Below are positions 17,771 through 27,899 of a stretch of 40,328 nucleotides of DNA, piece by piece. Made by a program: the position numbers and the translations under genes. The DNA is taken from the NCBI GenBank assembly GCA_015660645.1, contig DQKS01000101.1, forward strand, positions 1 through 40,328, in the 5' to 3' direction. Each line of letters begins with the position of its first letter. Position 1 is the stretch's first letter. The notes below the pieces were generated by a model. The model had not been told where the DNA came from. It did no database searches and worked only from the letters and a program-made list of their open reading frames with translations. The stretch is from Gammaproteobacteria bacterium. GTDB lineage: Bacteria > Pseudomonadota > Gammaproteobacteria > Magnimaribacterales > Magnimaribacteraceae.

Positions 17771-20116
17771 TTAAGGACTATTTTCTTCCAAGTAATATTC
17801 AAACATAGAATTATTTGAACTATCAGAGGATCTTTTTCCAGAAGTCTTATCTATCTTTACAACTACAATCCCTTCTGGAGGAGAAGAATTATTTAAAGGT
17901 ATGTCTTCCAAATTATTTCCTATGAAATCCATCCATATAGGTAAAGCAATAGAAGATCCATATTCTCTATTTCCAAGGCTCTGAGACTTATCAAATCCTA
18001 CCCAAACAGTTGTCACTAATGAATCATTAAAGCCCGTAAACCAGGTGCTTTCTGCTTCATTAGTGGTGCCTGTTTTACCGGAAAAATCATTTCTGCTAAG
18101 TTCTGATATTTTACTAGCAGTTCCTCTTCTGCCAGCTTCTTGAAGTATATCTTTTATAATAAAAGCTACCCTTTCATCTATAACTTGAATTGATTCTTGT
18201 ATCTCTTTTTTTTCGAAAATAATTTTGCCCGACCTATCAACTATTTTATTAATAAAATATGAATCTATGTTCTTTCCACCATTAGCAAAAACACCAAAAG
18301 CAGTAGCATTCTTAAGGGGGCTCAAAGAAGCAGTTCCTAATGCTAAAGATAAGTCAGCAGGTAATCTACTTTTATCAAACCCAAATTTCTCGGCATATGT
18401 TCTAGCTTTCTCTACCCCTAATTCTCTCAACAGTCTAATAGAGACTAAGTTTCTACTTTGCAACAAACCTTCTCTTAATCGAGTTGGACCATAAAATTTT
18501 CCACTTGCATTCTTTGGGCGCCATTTATCTTCTAATGCAATATCTTCAAATACAATTGGAGCATCATTTATTAGAGATGAAGCTGTAAAATTATCTGCAA
18601 AGGCTGCTGCATAAAGAAAAGGCTTAAAATTAGAACCTAATAGAGGAGAAGATTGACTTACTCTATCAAATTGACTTAAAAAGAAGTCATAGCCTCCCAC
18701 CCAAGCTTCGATGGCTCCACTTTGTGGATCTAAAGATACTAAAGCAGCTTGAACTTCAGGTACTTGAGTTAGAGTAAGACTATCTTTTGATAATCCTCTC
18801 TGAATCCAAACCAAATCAGCATTTTCTAAAAGATCGGCGAACGCTTTTGGTCTTGAACCTCTTCTATTTTCATTTATGTACGGCCTTGTCCAATTTAAAT
18901 CTTCAGACCATTTCAAGATATATACCGTTTTATCAAAGCTCATTACTTTAAGATCTTCTTCTATGTCTACTACCAACACAGGAAATCTAGTTTGAGTATT
19001 ATTTAAACCATCAAGCATTTTAAGGGCCTCTTCAAAGGGGTCTAATTCTTCGTCTTGATTTAATTCGATAAAATTTAGTCTCTCATCTTTTGAAAGCAGG
19101 AAAAAATCTTCCGGGAATAAATCTAAATAATTTTCTGGATCTCTGAATCCATGCCTTTTGTCATAAATCTCCAAACCTCTCTTAACTGCTTCATTTGCTG
19201 TATTCTGCTTCTTAGAATTAAGAGTTGTAAAAACTTCATAACCTTCTTTGTAAGCATCTAGACCATACTCTTGGATCATAGACCTTCTTATTGATTCAGC
19301 TAAGTACGGAGCTGTCACCTCTGAAACAAGACCATGATAGATGGCTGTTAATGGAGCTTTTACAGCTAAATCATATTGTTCTGGATAAATAGAACCTAGT
19401 TCTAACATTCTCCCAAGAACCCAGTTTCTTCTTGCGAGCGCCCTTTTAGGATTGACCAAAGGGTTAATACTAGAAGGCGCCTTAGGAAGTGATGCGATCA
19501 TGGCCCATTGGGCTAGATTTAATTCTTTAATAGATGTTCCATAATAAACTTCGCTGGCAGCTGCTATTCCATAAGCCCGGTTACCAAAAAAAATTCTATT
19601 CACATAGAATTCAAAAATTTCTTCTTTGGAGTAAGTTTTTTCAAGTCTATAAGCTAGAAATATGTCCTTTATCTTTCTAAAAATATTTATATCTCTGCTA
19701 GTAAGATAATTACCAGCAACCTGCATTGTTATAGTACTGCCCCCTCCTTGAACTCTGCCAGATATAGCCAACCTATATAAAGATCTAACCAACCCCAAAT
19801 AACTAACGCCTGAATGATTAAAAAAATCATCATCTTCTGCAGCTAACACTGCATTTACATAATAACTAGGAATGGCTTCAAACTTCAAAGCCGTTCTTCT
19901 CTTTTCTCCAAACTCTCCAATTAATTTTTTATCTGCTGTAAAGATCTTTAAAGGAATTTGCAGTTCAATACCTCTTATTTTTTTTTCATCAGGCAGCTTG
20001 CTATCCATATACAAATTTAGACTGACAATAGCCATAAGAAATAAGCTCATAAAAAGAAGAAAAAGTCTTATTAAATAGTTGTTCAAAAAATTTGTGCTAA
20101 TTTTCATAAATCTCAT
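17771..20116 (-). CDS. mrcA: Penicillin-binding protein 1A (bifunctional transglycosylase/transpeptidase)
   Basis: GT51: AVLAAEDDDFFNHSGV, GGSTITMQVAGN; transpeptidase: GSNFKPFLYAAA, SRN, SGKTGTTNEAESTWFTGF. Confidence 0.94.
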   Translation of the reverse strand: MRFMKISTNFLNNYLIRLFLLFMSLFLMAIVSLNLYMDSKLPDEKKIRGIELQIPLKIFTADKKLIGEFGEKRRTALKFEAIPSYYVNAVLAAEDDDFFNHSGVSYLGLVRSLYRLAISGRVQGGGSTITMQVAGNYLTSRDINIFRKIKDIFLAYRLEKTYSKEEIFEFYVNRIFFGNRAYGIAAASEVYYGTSIKELNLAQWAMIASLPKAPSSINPLVNPKRALARRNWVLGRMLELGSIYPEQYDLAVKAPLTAIYHGLVSEVTAPYLAESIRRSMIQEYGLDAYKEGYEVFTTLNSKKQNTANEAVKRGLEIYDKRHGFRDPENYLDLFPEDFFLLSKDERLNFIELNQDEELDPFEEALKMLDGLNNTQTRFPVLVVDIEEDLKVMSFDKTVYILKWSEDLNWTRPYINENRRGSRPKAFADLLENADLVWIQRGLSKDSLTLTQVPEVQAALVSLDPQSGAIEAWVGGYDFFLSQFDRVSQSSPLLGSNFKPFLYAAAFADNFTASSLINDAPIVFEDIALEDKWRPKNASGKFYGPTRLREGLLQSRNLVSIRLLRELGVEKARTYAEKFGFDKSRLPADLSLALGTASLSPLKNATAFGVFANGGKNIDSYFINKIVDRSGKIIFEKKEIQESIQVIDERVAFIIKDILQEAGRRGTASKISELSRNDFSGKTGTTNEAESTWFTGFNDSLVTTVWVGFDKSQSLGNREYGSSIALPIWMDFIGNNLEDIPLNNSSPPEGIVVVKIDKTSGKRSSDSSNNSMFEYYLEENSP

Positions 20117-20132
20117 TTGATCCAGGTTTCGT

Positions 20133-20138
20133 TATAAT
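20133..20138 (+). promoter_or_regulatory. Candidate -10 element (TATAAT) of aroK
   Basis: Perfect TATAAT ending 6 nt before the aroK ATG; no good -35 at 16-18 nt spacing. Confidence 0.5.
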
Positions 20139-20144
20139 ATATTA

Positions 20145-20654
20145 ATGCGTATCTTTTTGATTGGTCCAATGGCATCTGGCAAAACAACTATAGGTAAGAA
20201 ATTATCTAAAAGCTTAGAAATTAACTTTATTGATATTGATCGAGAGATTGAAAAGCAATTAGGTGCTGAAATATCATGGATTTTCGATATAGAAGGTGAA
20301 AGAAAATTTAGAGAACGTGAAAATGAAATGCTCCAGAAAGTCTGCCAGGAGCAAGATTGTATTATTTCTACTGGTGGTGGAGTTGTAATTAGAAAAGACA
20401 ATCGGAAACTATTAAAAGATTCTGGTCTGGTAGTTTATCTAGAAGCATCAGTTCAAACTCAATTAGAAAGAACCCTGCTGGATAAATCAAGACCTCTGCT
20501 AGATTCTGAAGACAAAGAATCGATTTTAAGAAATTTAAAAGAACAAAGAGAACCCTTATATAGAGAAGTTGCAAATATCACTATAAAAGAAGGCGAGAGA
20601 AGTCATAATGATATTCTTCATGAAATTCTTAAAAGAATAAAGAAATATAAATAA
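20145..20654 (+). CDS. aroK: Shikimate kinase
   Basis: IFLIGPMASGKTTIGKKLSK Walker A; DIDREIEKQLGAEISWIFDIEGERKFRERE; STGGGVV. Confidence 0.95.
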   Translation: MRIFLIGPMASGKTTIGKKLSKSLEINFIDIDREIEKQLGAEISWIFDIEGERKFRERENEMLQKVCQEQDCIISTGGGVVIRKDNRKLLKDSGLVVYLEASVQTQLERTLLDKSRPLLDSEDKESILRNLKEQREPLYREVANITIKEGERSHNDILHEILKRIKKYK

Positions 20655-20658
20655 AACC

Positions 20659-21738
20659 ATGCAAACTGTAAATTTAGACTTAACTACCAAGTCATACAAT
20701 ATCAAAATTGGAAGTGAAATTATTAACTACAGCAATTTAGAAAAATTTGTATCACATAAAGAAGTTCTTCTTATACATGATTCTGCTATTAGTGAAGCTC
20801 TGATTATCAAATTTAAAAAATTGATAAATGAAGAAACTCTAAAACTAGAATCTATAAAAATAAATGCTAATGAGCAAAATAAATCCCAAGAGACACTATC
20901 TAAAATACATTCAACTCTGATAGAAAATAAATTTAGCAGGGACTGCTTAATCATTGGTATAGGAGGAGGTATTGTCTGCGATATTTCTGGTTTTGCAGCT
21001 GCAACTTACCAAAGAGGGGTAGATTTTTTTCTAATACCAACCACTTTGTTGTCCCAAGTTGATGCATCGGTGGGAGGAAAAACAGCAATAAATCATCCAA
21101 AAGGGAAAAATATGATTGGAGCCTTTCACCAACCTCTCGGGGTGTTAGCTGATTTAGCATTCCTAAGCACTCTTCCGAAAAGAGAAATAAGCTGCGGGTT
21201 GTCGGAGATGATAAAGCATGGTCTTATCCGTGATATCGGTTATTTTTCATGGCTAGAAGAAAATATTGAACAAATAATTGAACTAAATTCCGAAGTAACT
21301 GAAGAAGCCGTCAGTAGATCTATAAAAATCAAAGCAGAAATTGTTAGAGAGGATGAGAAAGAAAAGAATATTAGAGCTTTACTTAACTTTGGTCATACTT
21401 TTGGTCATGCGCTTGAGTTAATAGGAGATTTTAAAAACTATAATCACGGAGAAGCCGTAGCTATAGGAATGATTATGGCCCTTGAAATGTCTGTAAGAAT
21501 TGGAAATATTACTCAGCAAGATTGTGAACGAGTAAAGCAGTTACTTAATCGAGCTAAAATAGATACCAAAATAAGGAAAACTATAAATTCTTTAGACCTC
21601 TATGAATGCATGTTAGGAGATAAGAAAAAAAGAGGAAATGTATTAAATCTAGTAGTTCTTGAGAATTTGGGTCAAGCTAAGAGTGTTAAAGGTATTGAGA
21701 AATCTCTAATATTAGAAATTATAGACTCTTGCCTATAA
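20659..21738 (+). CDS. aroB: 3-dehydroquinate synthase
   Basis: GGGIVCDISGFAAATYQRGVDFFLIPTTLLSQVDASVGGKTAINHPKGKNMIGAFHQP; LNFGHTFGHALE; HGEAVAIGM. Confidence 0.97.
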   Translation: MQTVNLDLTTKSYNIKIGSEIINYSNLEKFVSHKEVLLIHDSAISEALIIKFKKLINEETLKLESIKINANEQNKSQETLSKIHSTLIENKFSRDCLIIGIGGGIVCDISGFAAATYQRGVDFFLIPTTLLSQVDASVGGKTAINHPKGKNMIGAFHQPLGVLADLAFLSTLPKREISCGLSEMIKHGLIRDIGYFSWLEENIEQIIELNSEVTEEAVSRSIKIKAEIVREDEKEKNIRALLNFGHTFGHALELIGDFKNYNHGEAVAIGMIMALEMSVRIGNITQQDCERVKQLLNRAKIDTKIRKTINSLDLYECMLGDKKKRGNVLNLVVLENLGQAKSVKGIEKSLILEIIDSCL

Positions 21739-21819
21739 TTTTTTTTTACTTTCCTGAATACTAATCAGAGGGTAAAATACCTGTACCTGCGCACCTAAGA
21801 CACAAATTAGAAAATATTT

Positions 21820-21848
21820 CACAGCATTTTTATGTTGTGGAATTTTTT
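21820..21848 (+). terminator. Hairpin plus T-tract between aroB and gltB (terminator or leader attenuator)
   Basis: CACAGCAT-TTTT-ATGTTGTG (8-bp stem with one G-U) followed after GAA by TTTTTT. Confidence 0.5.
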
Positions 21849-21871
21849 GACCTCTTAATTTAAGTGAATAG

Positions 21872-24800
21872 ATGAAAGAAGATTTTAAAAGACCTTATAA
21901 ATTTGGACTTCCTCCGAAGACAGGTCTCTATGATCCTCAATTTGAGAAAGATTCATGTGGCGTTGGTCTTGTTGCAAATATCAAAGGCATTCCTTCTAGA
22001 GAAATAATGGACAACGCCTTCCAGGTAAATTCTAATATGGATCACAGGGGAGGATGTGGGTTTGAAGAAAATACTGGAGATGGTGCCGGGATCTTAACGG
22101 CAATTCCAGATGGTTTCTTCCAAAGAGAAGGTAAAAGACTAAATTTTTGCCTCCCACCCGAAGGCTCTTATGCAGTAGGAAATATATTTTTACCTCAGTC
22201 GGATGATCAAAGGAAATTTTGTAAAGACCTAATCAGGTCAGTAATTAATGAAGAAAATCAGAATTTTATTGGTTGGAGAGAGGTTCCTGTTGATGCTAAA
22301 AAAGCTGATGTAGGACCTGCTTCCCTCAAAGCACAACCTCATATAGAACAGTTGTTCATCGGTAAAGAAGATTCAATAAACCAAGAAGAATTTGAAAGAA
22401 AGTTATTCTTAATAAGAAAGAAATTCAGCCATCAATTAAGGGGTCATCATAATTTAAATGAGGCAGGGCTTTTATATGCATGTAGTCTTTCTTCAACAAT
22501 TATCGTTTACAAGGGCATGCTAACTCCAACGCAACTCTTTCCCTTTTACCCAGACCTTGAAGATAATAATTTTCAAACTCACCTAGCTATGGTTCATTCC
22601 CGCTTTAGCACAAACACATTTCCGTCGTGGGATAGAGCACAACCAAATAGGTATATGTGCCATAACGGAGAAATAAACACCTTAAAGGGCAATATTAACT
22701 CCATGAAAGCTAGACAAGGGTTATCACAAAGTGAATCTTATGGACCTAAACTAAAAGATTTATTTCCTATTGCAGAACAAGACTGCACTGATTCTGGAAC
22801 TTTTGATAATATCCTAGAATTCTTGATTCTTACTGGTAGAACACTCCAAGAATCAGTCATGATGATGATACCTGAAGCCTGGCAATCTGATATTAACATG
22901 CCAGATGAGAAGAAAAATTTCTACGAATATGCTTCCTCCCAGATGGAGCCTTGGGATGGTCCTGCATCTATAGTTTTCACAGATGGAAAATGCGTTGGAG
23001 CAGTACTTGATAGAAATGGTTTAAGGCCTAGCAGGTTCTATATTACAAAAAATGACAAGGTAATAATGGCTTCAGAAGTTGGTGTATTAGACATAGACCC
23101 TGATGAAGTATTAATAAAAGGGAGACTTCAGCCTGGAAAAATGTTCCTAATTGATTTTGAGCAAGGACGCATGATTCCTGACGAAGAGATAAAATCAGAT
23201 ATCTGCAAATCAAAACCCTATGGAAAGTGGGTCTCTGAACAAATTATTGACCTTAAAGCTCTAAAGAAATCTGAAGATAACATAGAATTTATAGAGAAAG
23301 ATCTTATTTCTAGGATGCAAGCTTTTGGGTATACAACGGAAACCATGCAATTCATGTTGATGCCTCTTGTGACAGAACTCAGAGACCCTTTAGGCTCTAT
23401 GGGTAATGATGCAGCACTAGCCTGCTTATCCGATAAACCTCGCTTAATGTTCGATTACTTCAAACAACTCTTTGCACAAGTTACAAATCCAGCAATAGAT
23501 TCGATAAGAGAAGAAGTAATTATGTCTTTAGAGTGCTTAATTGGTCCTGAGGGTAATTTATTATCAACGAAAGCTGAAAATGCACACAGGCTAAGATTAA
23601 AAAATCCTATTCTGTCTAACATAGAATTAAACAGTATAAAAAACTTAAATCAATACGACTGGAAAACTAAAGTTATAGACATAACTTATCTTAAAAAAGA
23701 TGGTTATAAAGGCTTGTTAAAGACTATTGATAAAGTTTGCGAAAAATCCGAATTAGCAATTGATGAGGGTTTTTCGTTCATTATTTTATCAGATAAAAAT
23801 CTCTGCAAAGAACGTCTTGCAATAAGTTCATTAGTAGCTTGCTCAAGCGTTAATCAACATTTGGTAAAGATTGAAAAGAGAACAAAAACTGCCCTAGTAA
23901 TTGAAACTGGAGAAGCAAGAGAGGTCCATCATCACTGTCTCTTGTTTGGGTATGGGGCTGATGCTATAAATCCCTATCTTGCTTTTGAAGCACTTTGGCA
24001 ATCAAAGCAAGATGGGTTGCTTCTATCGGAAGATATCACTTCTTATGAAGAGCTAATTAAAGCTTATAAAAAAGGAGTCAAAAAAGGAATCTTAAAGGTT
24101 ATGGCTAAGATAGGCATATCTACACTACAGTCATATAAAGGAGCGCAAATATTTGAAGCAGTAGGTCTATCAGATGAAATAATAAACCGAGCTTTTCCAG
24201 GCACAGCAAGTAGAGTTCAAGGAGTTAATTTTGAATCCTTGTCTAAAGAAGCAGAAAGGAGACACGAACTAGGATACCCAAAGAAAGATAGTGGAAAAGT
24301 ATCTATTTTACCAAACCCTGGAGACTACCATTGGAGAAATGGTGGAGACTCTCACATGTGGGACCCCAAAACTATTTCTAGCCTACAGATTGCTGCTAGA
24401 AACAATGATGAAAGTGCTTATTGGGACTTTGCAAAACATGCTAACGAACACACTACGAGAGATAGCGCATTGAGAGGTCTTCTAAAGTTTTCCTCAAAAA
24501 ATAATCCCATTGATATAAACAAAGTTGAGTCAGAATCAAAAATAGTTAAAAGATTTGCTACTGGAGCCATGAGTCTAGGATCTATATCTACAGAATCCCA
24601 TGAAGCTCTTGCCATCGCTATGAATGAACTTGGAGGTAAATCTAACACAGGAGAAGGGGGAGAAGATCCTATTCGCTTCAAAACTCTAGATGATGGGATT
24701 TCGAAAAGATCTGCTATCAAGCAGGTAGCTTCAGGAAGATTTGGTGTCACGATGTGGTATCTAACAAATGCAGATGAATTGCAAATTAAGATTGCACAAG

Positions 24801-26440
24801 GTGCAAAGCCTGGTGAAGGTGGTGAATTACCAGGGAAAAAGGTTGATGACTATATAGCTAAAATACGACATTCTACACCAGGAGTAGGTTTAATAAGCCC
24901 ACCTCCACATCATGATATTTACTCTATCGAAGATATAGCACAGCTTATTCATGATTTAAAAAATGCTAATAGAGAAGCAAGAATTAGTGTAAAACTTGTT
25001 TCAGAAGTAGGAGTTGGAACAATAGCTTCTGGAGTTGTAAAGGCAAAAACAGACCATTTAGTTATTGCAGGTCATGATGGCGGAACCGGGGCGTCACCAT
25101 GGACCTCGATAAAGCATGCTGGTCTTCCATGGGAACTAGGAGTTGCAGAAACTCATCAAACACTAGTTATGAATAATTTAAGATCAAGAGTAGTCCTACA
25201 AACTGATGGCCAGCTAAAAACCGGCAGAGATGTAGCCATCGCAGCTCTTCTAGGAGCCGAAGAATTTGGTTTTGCAACTGCCCCACTTATAACTCTGGGC
25301 TGTATTATGATGAGAAAGTGTCATTTAAATACCTGTCCTGTTGGCATAGCAACCCAAGATAAAGATCTTAGAAAGAAATTTGATGGTAAACCAGAGAATG
25401 TCGTGAATTACCTCTTTATGGTAGCAAAAGACCTTAGGCATATTATGGCTGATCTTGGATTTAGATCAGTAGAAGAAATGATAGGAAGAGTTGATTGTCT
25501 TGAAGCTGATAAAGCCATAGATCATTGGAAAAGAAATGGATTAGATTTTTCAAAGATACTTCAACCAGCAGAAAAGATTTTTGAGAATACAGAAGTTTAC
25601 AATACTCAATATCAAGACCACGGTCTTGATAAGGCATTAGATAATATTCTTATTAGAAAAAGTAGAGATGCCATTGAAACAGGATCAAAAGTCACTTTCG
25701 AAGAAAGAATAGTAAATACCAACAGAGTTGTTGGAACAATGCTCTCAAATGAAGTTGCGAAGGTATGGGAAGATAAAGGACTCCCAGAAGACACAATTAA
25801 CATCAAACTTAATGGAACTGCAGGTCAAAGCTTTGCTGCTTGGTTGGTTAAAGGTATTACAATGACCTTAGAAGGAGACGCAAACGATTATGTTGGAAAA
25901 GGCCTTTCAGGAGGGAAAGTTATCATATATCCACCTAAAAAAAGTTCCTTTAAAGCTGAAGATAATATTCTGCTTGGCAATGTAGCTTTATACGGAGCAA
26001 CTGGTGGTGAAGCTTATTTTAGAGGTATTGCTGCTGAAAGATTCTGTGTAAGGAATAGTGGCGCAACTGTTGTAGTAGAAGGTATTGGAGATCATGGCTG
26101 CGAGTACATGACTGGAGGAAGAGCAGTAATTCTTGGTCCTACAGGAAGAAACTTTGGAGCAGGTATGAGCGGAGGAGAAGCTTTTGTATATGATCCAAAT
26201 AAAGATTTTGCAAGGAAATGTAATCTAGCTACTTTTGAACTAGAAGATTTAAAAAATAAAAATGACCTTACTGACTTAAAAGAATTAATAGAAAAGCACT
26301 TTAAATATACGGGATCGAAAGTTGCAGAAAGTCTACTTGACGACTGGGGCAATCAAATCAACAACTTCATAAAAGTAATGCCTACTGATTACAAAAGAGT
26401 TATTGAAGAATCTAAACAGACTCAAAGAGAGGCCCTCTAA
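21872..26440 (+). CDS. gltB: Glutamate synthase (NADPH) large subunit
   Basis: 1522 aa; N-terminal DSCGVGLVANIKG amidotransferase after a short propeptide; HSRFSTNTFPSWDRAQPNRYMCHNGEINT; GHDGGTGASPWTSIKHAGLPWELG; 3Fe-4S cysteines in LGCIMMRKCHLNTCPVGIATQ. Confidence 0.98.
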   Translation: MKEDFKRPYKFGLPPKTGLYDPQFEKDSCGVGLVANIKGIPSREIMDNAFQVNSNMDHRGGCGFEENTGDGAGILTAIPDGFFQREGKRLNFCLPPEGSYAVGNIFLPQSDDQRKFCKDLIRSVINEENQNFIGWREVPVDAKKADVGPASLKAQPHIEQLFIGKEDSINQEEFERKLFLIRKKFSHQLRGHHNLNEAGLLYACSLSSTIIVYKGMLTPTQLFPFYPDLEDNNFQTHLAMVHSRFSTNTFPSWDRAQPNRYMCHNGEINTLKGNINSMKARQGLSQSESYGPKLKDLFPIAEQDCTDSGTFDNILEFLILTGRTLQESVMMMIPEAWQSDINMPDEKKNFYEYASSQMEPWDGPASIVFTDGKCVGAVLDRNGLRPSRFYITKNDKVIMASEVGVLDIDPDEVLIKGRLQPGKMFLIDFEQGRMIPDEEIKSDICKSKPYGKWVSEQIIDLKALKKSEDNIEFIEKDLISRMQAFGYTTETMQFMLMPLVTELRDPLGSMGNDAALACLSDKPRLMFDYFKQLFAQVTNPAIDSIREEVIMSLECLIGPEGNLLSTKAENAHRLRLKNPILSNIELNSIKNLNQYDWKTKVIDITYLKKDGYKGLLKTIDKVCEKSELAIDEGFSFIILSDKNLCKERLAISSLVACSSVNQHLVKIEKRTKTALVIETGEAREVHHHCLLFGYGADAINPYLAFEALWQSKQDGLLLSEDITSYEELIKAYKKGVKKGILKVMAKIGISTLQSYKGAQIFEAVGLSDEIINRAFPGTASRVQGVNFESLSKEAERRHELGYPKKDSGKVSILPNPGDYHWRNGGDSHMWDPKTISSLQIAARNNDESAYWDFAKHANEHTTRDSALRGLLKFSSKNNPIDINKVESESKIVKRFATGAMSLGSISTESHEALAIAMNELGGKSNTGEGGEDPIRFKTLDDGISKRSAIKQVASGRFGVTMWYLTNADELQIKIAQGAKPGEGGELPGKKVDDYIAKIRHSTPGVGLISPPPHHDIYSIEDIAQLIHDLKNANREARISVKLVSEVGVGTIASGVVKAKTDHLVIAGHDGGTGASPWTSIKHAGLPWELGVAETHQTLVMNNLRSRVVLQTDGQLKTGRDVAIAALLGAEEFGFATAPLITLGCIMMRKCHLNTCPVGIATQDKDLRKKFDGKPENVVNYLFMVAKDLRHIMADLGFRSVEEMIGRVDCLEADKAIDHWKRNGLDFSKILQPAEKIFENTEVYNTQYQDHGLDKALDNILIRKSRDAIETGSKVTFEERIVNTNRVVGTMLSNEVAKVWEDKGLPEDTINIKLNGTAGQSFAAWLVKGITMTLEGDANDYVGKGLSGGKVIIYPPKKSSFKAEDNILLGNVALYGATGGEAYFRGIAAERFCVRNSGATVVVEGIGDHGCEYMTGGRAVILGPTGRNFGAGMSGGEAFVYDPNKDFARKCNLATFELEDLKNKNDLTDLKELIEKHFKYTGSKVAESLLDDWGNQINNFIKVMPTDYKRVIEESKQTQREAL

Positions 26441-26442
26441 TT

Positions 26443-27894
26443 ATGGGTAAACCCACTGGTTTTAAAGAATTTTCTAGAGCGGTTGAACCCTATAGACCTT
26501 CCAACGAACGCATTCTTGACTTCAAAGAAATCTATACGAAGCATGATGATAAAAAATTAGGAGTGCAAGCTGCAAGATGTATGGATTGTGGCGTTCCTTT
26601 TTGTCAGTCAGGGGAAGGCTGTCCTGTCTATAACCTGATTCCTGAATGGAATGACTTGGTTTATCAAGATAGATGGGAAGAGGCATTTGATCTATTAATG
26701 AAGACGAATAATTTTCCTGAGGTAACTGGAAGGGTTTGTCCTGCAGTTTGTGAAGGTGCTTGTGTTCTAGGTATTACAGAAAGTCCGGTAGCTATAAAAA
26801 ACTTAGAATTTGCTATTGCAGATAAAGGATTTCAAAATGGATGGCTCAAACCTAACATCCCTTCTACTAGAACCGGTAAAACAATTGCTATTGTAGGCTC
26901 AGGTCCGGCAGGATTAACTGCAGCACAGCAACTTAACAGTGTAGGTCATAGTGTGAATGTCTATGAGAGAGCTGACAGAATTGGTGGATTAATGATGTAC
27001 GGCATACCAAACATGAAATTAGAAAAATCTATTCTTGACCAAAGAACTGAACAAATGAGAACCGAAGGAATACAATTTTTTACTAACGCTGATATTGGCG
27101 GAAACTCTGATAATTCAGTTGCTGTAGAAGAATTGACTAATAATAGCGACATAGTCTTGTTAACAACAGGAGCAACAAAACCTAGAGACCTCTTGATTCC
27201 TAATAGGGATGGAGAAGGTGTTCACTTTGCAATGGACTTCTTAAAAGCAAATACAAAAAGCTTACTAGACTCAAACCATAAAAATGGTGAATTTATATCA
27301 GCTAAAGGTAAAAAAGTTATTGTTATTGGTGGAGGAGATACCGGTACAGACTGCATTGGTACTTCGCTCAGACACGAATGTAAATCACTAATCAATTTTG
27401 AGATTATGGCTGAACCCCCAAAAGAGAGAGCAGAAAACAATCCTTGGCCAATATTTCCAAGAGTACATAAAGTAGATTATGGTCATGAAGAGTCCGCCGA
27501 ATTATTTGGAAAAGACCCAAGGGTATATTCTATATCTGGCAAAGAATTCTTAAGAAACGAAGATGGAACTCTTCGAGGTATAAAAACTGTTGAGGTGGAT
27601 ACTAATTTCGAAGAAGTTAAAGGAACAGACAAAGAATGGGAAGCAGATCTTATACTCATTGCCATGGGTTTCTTGGGCCCTGAACATTATATTAGTAAAT
27701 CTCTTTCTATTGATCTTGATGAAAGAAGTAACTACAAAGCCGAACATAACGTGCACCAAACTTCGAATCCTAAGGTATTTGCAGCAGGTGACTGTAGAAG
27801 AGGTCAGTCTTTGGTGGTATGGGCCATCAACGAGGGCAGGGCTTCTGCCAGAGAGATAGACTTGATTTTGATGGGTTCGACTAATTTAGAATAA
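26443..27894 (+). CDS. gltD: Glutamate synthase small subunit
   Basis: CMDCGVPFCQSGEGCPVYNLIPEWNDLVY; GRVCPAVCEGACVLGI; AIVGSGPAGLTAAQQL; VIGGGDTGTDCIGTSLRH. Confidence 0.97.
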   Translation: MGKPTGFKEFSRAVEPYRPSNERILDFKEIYTKHDDKKLGVQAARCMDCGVPFCQSGEGCPVYNLIPEWNDLVYQDRWEEAFDLLMKTNNFPEVTGRVCPAVCEGACVLGITESPVAIKNLEFAIADKGFQNGWLKPNIPSTRTGKTIAIVGSGPAGLTAAQQLNSVGHSVNVYERADRIGGLMMYGIPNMKLEKSILDQRTEQMRTEGIQFFTNADIGGNSDNSVAVEELTNNSDIVLLTTGATKPRDLLIPNRDGEGVHFAMDFLKANTKSLLDSNHKNGEFISAKGKKVIVIGGGDTGTDCIGTSLRHECKSLINFEIMAEPPKERAENNPWPIFPRVHKVDYGHEESAELFGKDPRVYSISGKEFLRNEDGTLRGIKTVEVDTNFEEVKGTDKEWEADLILIAMGFLGPEHYISKSLSIDLDERSNYKAEHNVHQTSNPKVFAAGDCRRGQSLVVWAINEGRASAREIDLILMGSTNLE

Positions 27895-27899
27895 CTCTA

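Noticed and set aside
24418-26352. Several minus-strand ORFs (24418-24750, 25612-25806, 26092-26352) inside gltB
   Set aside because: gltB is unambiguous across this region; the antisense ORFs show no conserved motif.
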